A DNA stretch of 64,000 nucleotides from Kuschelorhynchus macadamiae (Eukaryota > Arthropoda > Insecta > Coleoptera > Curculionidae): NCBI GenBank assembly GCA_030620095.1, contig JAUTXW010000109.1, positions 1,587,501 to 1,651,500 of the forward strand, written 5' to 3'. The notes beneath the pieces are model-generated. The model searched no databases, was not told the origin of the DNA, and worked only from the letters and a program-made list of their open reading frames with translations. Positions within the stretch are counted from its first letter, which is position 1. Each line of letters begins with the position of its first letter. Positions 55,254-64,000 of this stretch are shown here, piece by piece. A program made the translations under genes and the position numbers.

Positions 55254-56170
55254 TTTTGAGAGAGGGTAAGTATTATTATTAGCTCTTAATTTATAAATAT
55301 TATTTATATTTGTATCCACGCCTATAATGAATGTGACTACTTTGACAATTTAATCCACGAAATTCTAATTTGATTCGTAAGAATATGAATGATGGCGCAT
55401 GGGTAAACATCCAACGGATCAACAGTACTCTCCTTTGCACTCGAGGTTTGGTAAAAAAGCATCGAAGAATTTATATAGCGTTTAATTAAGAATATAACAA
55501 AGTTCCTCTACTGGAAAATAAAAAGGAATCGTCAATAGGAGGTGCAGTTAGCTAAGAGTTAAATTAATATTACGCTTAACCATCACCCTCCGTACCGGAA
55601 GTGAGTAGTGACTGACATGAGAATAAAACATTGAAAAAGGTCCAGCTCGGACAATTATTGCCTAAGCCAGCCGAGATTTCTAATAAAATTTATACAGCTA
55701 CGAAAATTCAAAAATCTGAAAATACTTTGAAATATACAGGCTTACTCAAAAAGTCATAATGTAGACTTGTTTCTTATGGAGCATCCTGTATATTACTTCA
55801 ATTTGTGATTTCTTATGTCGTTCTAGACAAAGTTCATGTTATATTCCCTATACCTAAATCCATACGCTTTGAAAAGATTGGCATTTTCAAACTCAATTAC
55901 ATCAGAATATTAATTTAGTATTACTAGTACAGACATTATCATTGTGACATTTTATGTTCTGCATCATGTCTCTTACTTAAACAGAACGTACAACACTATG
56001 GTAAAAGGTTTTGGGAACCGTGAAAGGACATACGAGGTTTATCCTCTATCATACTCGTCCAGTATTAATGACACTTTTTTTAATCGGGTGTAGAGTTATC
56101 AGGAGATTATTTCGACGGTAGAATTGAATTTTGTGACATAATTCAAACTACATTTATCTGTCTAGCAAAT
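55254..56170. other. No clear gene; probable 5' part of mariner 4
   Basis: Unrecognised AT-rich DNA. Broken frames from about 55975 may be the decayed N-terminus of the mariner recognisable from 56177. Confidence 0.35.
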
Positions 56171-56470
56171 AAATTTTTTTTTTTTGTTAAAGCTACATTG
56201 ATATTGAATGGTACAATTAATCGCTACAATGCAGATACTGGAGTGAAAATTCACAATTGATGCGTGAAAGGCACACCGAACACCCCGAAAATAATAAGTG
56301 GGCAGGCATTATAGGCAATATTGTAATAAATTCATTTATAATGGAAGGCAGTCTAACAGTTAAAAGTTATTTGCATAAGCTCCAAGACTAAATAGTTCCT
56401 GTGCAATTGAAAATTTCGTAGGATCAAATTACAAAAACAAGTGGTTTCAACAGAACGAAGCTTGTCCTCA

Positions 56471-57488
56471 CAGTGGCGTGCCGACTTTTTAGCCCCCCCC
56501 CCCCCGCAAGACTTTTCTTGGGGGCCCCATGCATAATTTCTCAAAAACAAAAGTAAACAAAAAATGTCATACATTTATTAAGAAAAACCATAACATAAAA
56601 TAAAAAATAACTTTAGTAAAAGAAAAGAAATGAAAAACAAAAAAAGGAACGAACGATATTCATTTTGAGATTAATAGTTATAGGTAAACTAATAAACACA
56701 AAATAAAAATTAACTAAAACTTAAAAAATTATAACTAGACTCTGGTTCAAGCAAAACTAAAAAATAAAAAAAGAGTACAAGAATCGTTTTCTTTGGGGGT
56801 AGACTAGACTTTTTCATTTTCGTATCGATTAGATAAATACTTATTAACTAGTTCGTCAATATTTACTTCTCTAGCCCTTTCGAGCTAGAAAACTAAGACG
56901 ACTTTGAGTCATGGTTGACCTAAGGACATTTTTAATTAATTTTAACTTTGAAAATGATCTTTCCGATTGAGCTGAGGTTAGAGGAAGGACAAGAAATAAA
57001 TTGAATGCAGAACACAGTTCTGGTATACTACTTAACAATAATTCATTTTTTTCGAATATATAGTTTGCGGTTGCACGGGTTGTATTAAGGTTTTTAATGT
57101 TGTTATACAATAATGATTTTATATGAATTAGCTCAGTTGCTAGTTGAGGAGTTAAATCATTTGAATATTTCTTCACTAATAACAGCTTTTTCCAAAATTT
57201 CTGAGTCATTTAATTTAGCCAATATCTGAGGATTTAGAATTGAAAATGTTGAATAAACTGTTTTAATCGCAGTAAATCTTTTATCTAGCTGACTTACTAT
57301 CACATCTAAATACGCATTAAGTACTGTCACTTCCAACTGTTTCTTAGGGTTTATATATTACGTTATATTATTATTATCATTCTTAATATATCCAATAGTT
57401 ACAAAAATTGCGAAATCCGTGATTTTTTTAACTTTGAAAAAAATATATTTTATTTGAATACCCTGTTTAATTTGGCGCGCCACTGCTA
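56471..57488. mobile_element. hAT element remnant with 12 bp termini
   Basis: The left end CAGTGGCGTGCC (56471) is matched by the inverted right end GGCGCGCCACTG (about 57475-57486). The 8 bp on the two sides (TGTCCTCA and CTAATTAC) do not match, so no target duplication survives. A poly-C run of about 14 bp lies at 56492-56506. Confidence 0.65.
56871..57209 (-). pseudogene. hAT transposase C-terminal dimerisation domain
   Basis: The 112-codon frame ends with LFLVLPLTSAQSERSFSKLK and LRSTMTQSRLSFLARKG. P-x-T-S-A-x-S-E-R-S-F-S-x-L is the classic hAT family C-terminal signature, here of the type seen in ZMYM1-like hAT proteins. The N-terminal zinc finger and catalytic core are absent, so this is an internally deleted remnant carried by the element at 56471-57488. 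Confidence 0.85.
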
Positions 57489-57760
57489 ATTACATGTACG
57501 AATTTTTTAATACAATACTTCCTTTAACCAGTGAGTAGAAAATAGAAGAGAAACGAAACAAACCGCTAGGTCACCAGACCTATCGTCTTCAGATTATTTC
57601 TTTTACGGACATTTGAAAAAGAAGGTATACTTCATTTAACCCGAAGATTTAGCTGATCGACGGCATCGCGTTTTCGAAGGAATTGAATTAGGTATAGAGC
57701 AAATGCTATGAAACGTAATTAACGAGTTTTATTAACTTTTAGCCCAATGTCAGATATTGT

Positions 57761-58279
57761 AACGAAATTTTCAAAATAAAAACAACTTTATCTTTATTAG
57801 GATATTATACAAATCCAGAATTAATATACAGATATAATTTAGTTTAAGAATGCTAGTAATTTCAAATGGTTCAATTTTGTTATAGAGATTATGGCATAAA
57901 CTTTGTCTAGGGCAACATTTTTAATCACAAGTTAAAATAATATACAGGGTGTTCCATAAGAAAAAAGGATACTTTGATCCACTACGACTTCTTAAGCAAC
58001 CTTGCACAGTTTAAATTAGTTAAAAAAAATCTTAATAATCGGCCGGTCCGGGATTCTTGTAAATTTGCATTGCACGAATTGTGTTTTATGACAGAATTTT
58101 ATGAACCAAAAATTAAAATATTAGCCTTTGTAAGTATAAAACTTTAGTGTCAAATTAAAAAAATGATAAAGATAGCGCAAAATTCTTTTTCCAAAAATTC
58201 GAAAACGTCTAAAGTTTCTATAAGTTGAAGAGGTAGTTGCTTCTGACATGTTCATACTAAGTTAGTCGTTTTTCCTAGA
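57761..58279. other. No gene; possible MITE end
   Basis: ATACAGGGTGTTCCATAAGA at 57941 has the look of a mariner-type terminus, but I could not find its partner. Confidence 0.35.
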
Positions 58280-58760
58280 TGTAGTTCAATATATCATTCT
58301 CCACCTCCAGTCGTCGCTTTGAGGAATAGGGAGTCCTTATTCTATCTAGCCGCAAAACTCTGGAACATTTTGCTGATAATCTATTTCTGTTGCATGAATT
58401 TTGCGTTTAAAAACCCATGTTTCTGCTCCATACGTCAATACCATTGTGTTATAAATCCTTTTTTGTTGTTTTTTACATGTTGTATTCATAAAACTTGATT
58501 ACGTTGTTTAGTTGAGTTTCTGGTTTTTCTTGTTTGTAAAAATCCCACGTATTTAAATGTGTATTCCGTTCCAGGATTATTTCCAACTCACTTCTACTTC
58601 TTATGCATTGTTCTCTCAGTTTTCGTGCCATATAACATCTCTCTTCAACTTGTGGTATAATTACCTAGTCATCAGCCAAAGCAAGCGTGTTTGGATGATC
58701 GTTTCTAATTGGGACTTCCATTCCCCCATAATTCATATTAGAATTAATTGTTTACCCGGA
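58280..58760 (-). pseudogene. RTE-like LINE RT fragment
   Basis: Minus-strand pieces give ADD followed by a stop, VIIPQVEERCYMARKLREQC, SELEIILERNTHLNTWDFYK, RIYNTMVLTYGAETWVFKRK and IDYQQNVPEF. ADD is the RT catalytic pair (about 58670), and Y-x-x-M-x-L-x-YGAETW is the conserved post-RT landmark of RTE-type and related LINEs. Only the last third of the RT is present and it is interrupted. Confidence 0.65.
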
Positions 58761-59030
58761 GTAACAAATTTAGAAAAACAACCTAGTTAACAATAGGCTA
58801 GGCATTTTTTTTATAATTTATTCTCATATCGCTTCTATTTCCTGTCTAGTAAAACTATATCGTGAATTTTATAGAGTTTTCCGTATGTATAAAATAAAAT
58901 ATTGATTGCAACATCTTTATGTTGTTAGTGTGATACAGTAGAACGTCAACAACAATTCTATAACTGTCTAACTGTCAGTTTATAAAAACGACGTCATCTA
59001 AGTATTTTGTAACATTGTACTCATCTTTCA
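58761..59030. other. No gene seen
   Basis: AT-rich DNA leading into the hammerhead-like repeat cluster. Confidence 0.4.
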
Positions 59031-59035
59031 GCTAG

Positions 59036-59085
59036 TTTACAATACTGATGAAGACCTTAAGTCAGAAACACGTGTCTATAATTGG
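59036..59085 (+). ncRNA. Hammerhead-ribozyme-like motif, copy A
   Basis: CTGATGA (59045), a short hairpin GAC-CTTAA-GTC, GAAAC, the loop ACGT and G-TC (59076) reproduce the conserved core of a type I hammerhead with a two-base-pair stem III. The core is intact, although the stem II pair next to the core is A-A. Stem I pairs poorly in this copy. Confidence 0.45.
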
Positions 59086-59383
59086 CCAAATTTCATTGCT
59101 TTAGCCGTAATCCCAAAAAATCATTTTTCTACTATAAACTAGTTTTTGCAGCGTTAATCTTTTTCTACTACCGATTTAATCACTCTTGGGTTATGAGTTT
59201 TACCAAAGGTGGCTATATGAGGCTCCGTGGTAATAGAATATCAAGTCCGGCGAAGATTTTGGGCTTGTCTTTGACTTGACAAATGTCGGTTTTGCTCCTG
59301 TTAGTGAGTTTGGTGTGGTTTTGTTATTAATTTTGGCGCTAGTTGAAGTCCTTAAGTCTGATTTGTTTTCGTCTTTCAACTAG

Positions 59384-59433
59384 TTGACTGTACCGATGAA
59401 GACCTTAAGCCAGAAACACGTGTCTATAGTTGG
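59384..59433 (+). ncRNA. Hammerhead-ribozyme-like motif, copy B
   Basis: The core is CCGATGA (one change), with GAAAC, ACGT and GTC. Stem I strands TTGACTGTA (59384-59392) and TATAGTTGG (59425-59433) pair over all nine positions, counting G-U pairs. Confidence 0.5.
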
Positions 59434-59581
59434 TCAAATTTCATTGCTTTAACAATCATCCCAAACAAAATCATTTTTCTTCTCTATACTAGTTCTTACC
59501 GCGTTAAGCTTTTCGTACTTTTTCACATACGAGTTTTACTTCAGCCGAAGTCAAATTTCGAAACACATACAGACACACACA

Positions 59582-59585
<4 letters not shown>

Positions 59586-59641
<56 letters not shown>
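59586..59641. repeat. (TA)n microsatellite
   Basis: A TA tract of about 56 bp at the left foot of the palindrome 59642-60062. Confidence 0.95.
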
Positions 59642-59644
<3 letters not shown>

Positions 59645-59685
59645 GAAAATGGATTCTTTCGGATGACCGCTAAAGCAATGGTATT

Positions 59686-59735
59686 TGGTTAACCATAGAA
59701 ACGTGTTTCTGACTTAAGGTCTTCGTTAGTACAGT
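59686..59735 (-). ncRNA. Hammerhead-ribozyme-like motif, copy C, core mutated
   Basis: On the minus strand the core reads CTAACGA instead of CTGATGA, and the cleavage triplet is changed to TTC. Stem I strands TTAACTGTA and TATGGTTAA still pair at all nine positions. Confidence 0.4.
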
Positions 59736-59962
59736 TAACTAGTTGAAAGGCGGGTATAACTAGCGCCAAAATAAATACACAAAACAATACCAGAGTCACA
59801 AACAGGAGCAAAACCGACATTTGTGATTACTAAGAGAACATCCGAAATCTTCGCCGGACTTGTTCTCTTGGTAATCACAAATGTCGGTTTTGCTCCTGTT
59901 GGTGACTTTGGTATTGTTTTGTATATTTATTTTGGCGCCAGTTGTACTCGTCTTTCAACTAA

Positions 59963-60012
59963 TTGACTGTACTGATGGAGACCTTAATTCAGAAACACGT
60001 GTCTATGGTTAG
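59963..60012 (+). ncRNA. Hammerhead-ribozyme-like motif, copy D
   Basis: The core is CTGATGG (last base changed) with GAAAC, ACGT and GTC at 60001-60003. Stem I strands TTGACTGTA (59963-59971) and TATGGTTAG (60004-60012) pair at all nine positions with G-U pairs. Confidence 0.45.
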
Positions 60013-60094
60013 CCAAATTCCATTGCTTTAGCGGTCATCCCAAAGAATCCATTTTCTACTATATACTAGTTCTTATCGCGTTATATATTTTCTA

Positions 60095-60097
<3 letters not shown>

Positions 60098-60150
<53 letters not shown>
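60098..60150. repeat. (TA)n microsatellite
   Basis: A TA tract of about 53 bp, close to the right foot of the hairpin. Confidence 0.95.
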
Positions 60151-60154
<4 letters not shown>

Positions 60155-62055
60155 CTTAGAAAATTAAAATTCGATTGTTTCGCAAAGAACTTTTTTTAAT
60201 TTTTATGATACGAATAAAAGTTTTCATAAAACAACTTCAAGCTTAAGAAATATAATGGTAATATTTTAATAACGAGATATATATCACTGTATATAGCCAA
60301 AAATAAAACTACACTATATTATTTATTAGGCAGTTATAAATTAACGATGTTAGCACAGCTCTCTACCTCAAGTTAAAAAAATATGACTGTAAATTAAATA
60401 TTGAAACGACTAGTAATATATTTATATATACATAATTTTGTTATATATTACATTTTTTTAAATCAAAAATCTAATATTAATACAGTATAACATTGTATAT
60501 TGTTCCGATTTGTATTGTAGCCTTGAAAAAGGAAACATTAAGTTCTCAAAAGCTCGGCGTTTAAAAAAAAAACGAGTTTTATTTCAGCCCAAGACCGCTA
60601 CCTCAAGAAGTTTCGAAACATTTTATTCAACAAGTCGGTCGTGATTACCCTCTCACTTATTTTGTCATTTTTCAAGAAATTTCCAAAAAATGCCTTTTAG
60701 GGGAATTCTTAAATGGAATGGTACTTTTTTATTTGACCACTGCATTATTGATATTTTTTCCTACCAAAACGTCAAAACAGTTTTTTCAAAAAACCATTTT
60801 TATAACCGAGATAATTTACATTAAAATTTTTTAAAGCTAATAGGAGCTCCCGTAGTAAGCTTAGGTAAGCAGATACCGGTAATCGAGTTTTGGATGCTCT
60901 GATTTTACATTTCAAATATTCATTTTTTTGTCAACCTGGAATCTAAATCTGTTTTTAAGATGGCAGTTAAAATAAATTGTTTGTTGAGGTCATAATGTAT
61001 AATTCTCGAATAACACAGCTTTTAAAAATAATTTTTTGATAAATAAATTAAATAGGGTTATGGAGTTATGATTTCATAACTATGGGGCAATTTTTATACA
61101 TTTCCAAATACAAAATTTGTATAATTTTTTTTTACAAATTTTAGATATAAATCAATTTCCCGAAATATGTTGACACATTTACTAGATGCCATTTTAGGAG
61201 TAAAATATTTGTCAAATATTAACAGCTGAGTATTGTTTTGCATCTTACCTGAAACATCAGTATAGCCAGTTCACTAATTTATTAACTTCCGCAGATAATA
61301 TTTTTCGTGTTTTACCTATTCCGAAAACTCTTTTGTTCAAATACCAATAAATATTTACACATTTTTGAAATAGATAAGTCTAAAATATAAAAGTACAATA
61401 ATTTTCCCGAATATTTATTATGAAATTATTAACTGTCTTTATTCGAGTAAGCTCTATGGTCGCAAAATTGTTTTTATTTTATCTGAGCAAAGTGAAGTTC
61501 TCAAATAATTTCTGCCAGTATTATAATACTGGCACAGTATGGAAGGACGTTAAAACTGAGATAGAGTGGAATAAGGATATCATGATTGCGATCGTTTTAT
61601 CATCTCATTTCACTCCAATGTAGTTCTATCCCTTGTTATTAGACTGGGATGATTTTAGTGGAGCGCTTTTTTACCATGGTAAATGTTGCCAGAAGCACCT
61701 TTCTTTTTATTTACTCTCAGTAAACTAACCCTTGCATTTTAAAACTGTGACTAGGTTCCTGCTCTCCCTGCTCTTGGTAAAAGAAGTAGAAACACTTTTT
61801 ACATTTCCAAGATTAACGGGATAATAACATATCTGATAAAATTATTGATCAAGAACGCTCAAAATTCGAACCATTGTTTATTCTTTTACCCACATTGCAT
61901 ATTTAATGTGTGGCATCATTGAAATTAGTGACATTTTAAATTAAAGTAGAAAGATGCCAGTCAGTCAATCAGATGAATACTTACTACAGTCAGTCGCTCA
62001 TGAAAAACTGTAGCTCTCCGGTTTTGGTATCTCGCGCAGTTTGTTTCCTAATTCA
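60151..62055. other. No gene seen
   Basis: Long AT-rich stretch. A 67-codon frame at 61420 is short and unlike a known family. Confidence 0.4.
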
Positions 62056-62059
62056 AATA

Positions 62060-64000
62060 TTAATATGTTTTTGAGCATATTGAGGGACTACTAGTTGATT
62101 TATATACTGAATATAATAACATTATTTGGCTAGGCGATTTCAATATACATTTTTTAGATAGTTGGATTCTATCATGGACCCGTTTGGTCTAAAGTAACTT
62201 ATTTCAGAACCAACACGAGTTTCTGAGTATTCGGCAACTCTATTTGATCTTGTTTTTTCGAATATTGACAGTATAGTGGGACACCGGTGTACATAATATT
62301 CATTTATCGGATCATTTACCGGTGTATATAAAAATTTACTGCGATAGTAACAGTCAGAAACTTTTTCATAAAAAGGTCTATAAAAAGTATTAGTCCAATA
62401 AACTTTCAAAGGGATCTAAAGGCCTGGCCTTGGCAAGAACTGTATAACATTTACGACATTGAAAAGAAAGTGGAATTTCTTAATAATGGAATATTGACTC
62501 TATTTGATGTCCAAGCTCCAATAAAAACATTTAAAAGAAATAAGAATTACTAATATGCCCCGTGGATCACTGACTACGCAAATAATAATGCGTAATAATG
62601 CTCTCAAAAGGTTTAAAAGCTCAAAAAATTAAGATCACTATATTTACTATAAACAGTTGCGTAACTACACAACGTTTGCGGTACGTTCAGAAAAGAAAGG
62701 CTATTTGCCCTATAAACTCAATAACAGTGACGCTAAAGAAAAGTGGACTTAACTGCAGAAATTAAACATTGTGAAAAATAAAAAAACTACAGTTCCTGAA
62801 TCCCTCTCCAATGTTAATGATATATATAATTTTTTATTACAGCTGCTCATAGTTCTTCCCATGTAAATCAAGAATTATTAGATTTTTATAAAAATAATTT
62901 GAAACATAACTTTCGGTTCAACTTTGATCTCAGAGAAGTAGTTGAAGATGAAGATTTTAAAATAGTACGATCCATAAAAACTCACGTTTGTGGGCATAGT
63001 TTTAATTCAGTTATGTTCGCCTTTTATTATTCCATACATGACACATATTTTTAACGAATGCATTAAACGGTCCTACATTCCCAAAGCATGGAAACACGCA
63101 CTTGTTCAACCTCTACCAAAAGTAAATCAACCTGAAGAATGTAAAGATCTATAATCCGTTAGTATTTTACCAACATTCTCCAAAATCTTAGAAAAAATTA
63201 TTGAGTTGCAAACACGTGATTTTTCTTAAATTTATGATTGCCTACCGTCAACACAATCGGGCTTTCGAAAGGGCTATAGTTGCACCTCAGCAATCTGTCA
63301 CTGACGAATTTACTTCGAGCATGGGATGAAAATAATAGAGGCATTTTAATACTTCTAGATTATACAAAAGCTTTTGACCTGATGAATCATGAAATTTTAT
63401 TATCAATCCTGCACTATGTTGGTTTTTACGAGAAAACGGTAGAATTTTTTTGCATCATTTTTAAACAAGCATAAGCAATGTAACAAATGTTGAGTGTGTA
63501 AGGGTGGGAGTTCCGCAGGCTAGTATTCTAGGGCCTTTATTATTTACTATATATACCAGTCAATTCAATCAATGTCTAACGTTTTGCAAATACCATTTAT
63601 ATGCGGATGACACTCAACTGTACTGCTCTTTTAGACTAAACGAAATTGAAAATGGCAATAAGCTTATAAATATTAATCTCCACCATTTAGTAGATGTATC
63701 TACTGATCATCAATTAAAAATTAATCCTCCAAAATCCTTTCTCACACTATTTTGGCGCGAATGTCATAAATCCGTAGGTAAAAGAGCGCTAAAAATTGAA
63801 ATCAAAAACACGATTCTTAAAATATCCAATTATTCAAAATCGTTGGGAGTTATTATTGATTCTGAACTCCGTTTTCAAGAACACGTGACTAGTAAGCTGA
63901 GTAAAGCTTATGGATCTTTAAAATTAATTTATAATAAATCAAAGGCATTTTTTGAGTCAATAGATGAAGAAAATGCTTTGCGATTCATTGATCTTGTCTC
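62060..64000 (+). pseudogene. Jockey/CR1-like LINE 2, truncated by window end
   Basis: Broken frames in order give FEHIEGLLVDLY and IIWLGDFNIHFLDS (endonuclease, about 62065-62165), HLSDHLPVYIKIY (62300, the conserved SDH), then ELLDFYKNNLKHNF and YIPKAWKHALVQPLPKVNQP (about 63080-63130). SILPTFSKILEKII (63160), QSGFRKGYSCTSA (63255) and LLDYTKAFDLMNHEILL (63355, RT motif A) follow. Then come VGVPQASILGPLLFTIY (63505), YADDTQLY (63600, catalytic ADD) and SLGVIIDSELRFQEHVTSKL near 63840-63900. The last 500 bases are a single open frame that runs off the window. Upstream there are several frameshifts. It is distinct from LINE 1. Confidence 0.85.

Larger units (their letters stand above)
56177..57760 (+). 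pseudogene. Mariner-type transposase 4, split by a hAT insertion
   Basis: The left part (56177-56470) reads LNGTINRYNADTG, RYWSENSQLMRERHTEHPEN, KWAGIIGNIVINSFIMEGSL and WFQQNEACPH, where relatives have WFQQDGAPPH, so the second catalytic D is now N. A hAT occupies 56471-57488. The right part resumes with NYMYEFFNTILPLTSE and, from about 57563, RSPDLSSSDYFFYGHLKKKV, EGIELGIEQML and NVINEFY. It is heavily decayed with several stops. Confidence 0.7.
59642..60062. repeat. Long hairpin of hammerhead-containing repeat
   Basis: The arms 59642-59835 and 59863-60062 are inverted copies (for example AGTAGAAAATGGATTCTTT against its complement at 60040-60060, and the CACAAATGTCGGTTTTGCTC block in both). 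TA tracts lie outside on both sides. Each arm carries the roughly 135 bp repeat also present in direct orientation at 59030-59150 and 59375-59515. Confidence 0.75.

Overview
This window looks like nuclear DNA from an arthropod, most likely an insect. It is very AT-rich, is full of (TA)n microsatellites, has one multi-exon gene with large introns, and is dominated by decayed Penelope-like, Tc1/mariner, hAT, Harbinger and LINE elements of the kinds common in insects. I see no bacterial operon, no rRNA, no convincing tRNA and no CRISPR array. The species is not identifiable from the sequence alone.

The one host gene I can support lies on the minus strand. It is a glycosyltransferase family 49 protein of the beta-1,4-glucuronyltransferase 1 (B4GAT1) type. 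Six exons, each with canonical splice sites and matching phases, run from 42812 down to 11179. They encode a membrane anchor, a conserved WGGPIS block, a DVD metal-binding motif and a YVVPTYE block. The start codon and the last quarter of the protein are not found. The introns (about 1.9 to 13 kb) hold most of the transposons.

Layout. 1-2420: locally duplicated AT-rich DNA whose second copy is finely interleaved with Penelope sequence. 2420-6965: three Penelope-like copies in a divergent inverted arrangement. 7000-18000: exon 6, a Harbinger fragment, a mariner-type MITE, a decayed DDE transposase and an RTE-like LINE remnant. 18087-29408: exons 5 to 3, plus a second, older Penelope family again arranged divergently, and a DD41D mariner. 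29670-32100: a Jockey/CR1-like LINE. 33004-38616: a long-TIR DD41D mariner that appears to contain a spliceosomal intron, next to a palindromic foldback-like element built of about 275 bp repeats. 39335-42812: exons 2 and 1 with a hAT remnant between them. 43793-47180: a third DD41D mariner and a CXC-domain pseudogene. 47980-51240: two tandem-repeat elements, one being an 8+8 inverted satellite. 52186-57800: palindromic MITEs, a DDE transposase with an unusually long D-E spacing, and a mariner interrupted by a hAT. 59030-60085: a repeat cluster carrying hammerhead-ribozyme-like cores. 62060-64000: a second LINE that runs off the window.

Apart from B4GAT1 nothing here looks like a working gene. 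The transposase and RT reading frames all carry stops or frameshifts, although the 33.0-36.0 kb mariner and the first Penelope copy are only lightly damaged. The observations I rate highest are the hammerhead-like cores with covarying stem I, the two palindromic tandem-repeat elements, the candidate intron inside a mariner transposase, and the collinear mosaic at 1870-2420, which may be an assembly artefact.
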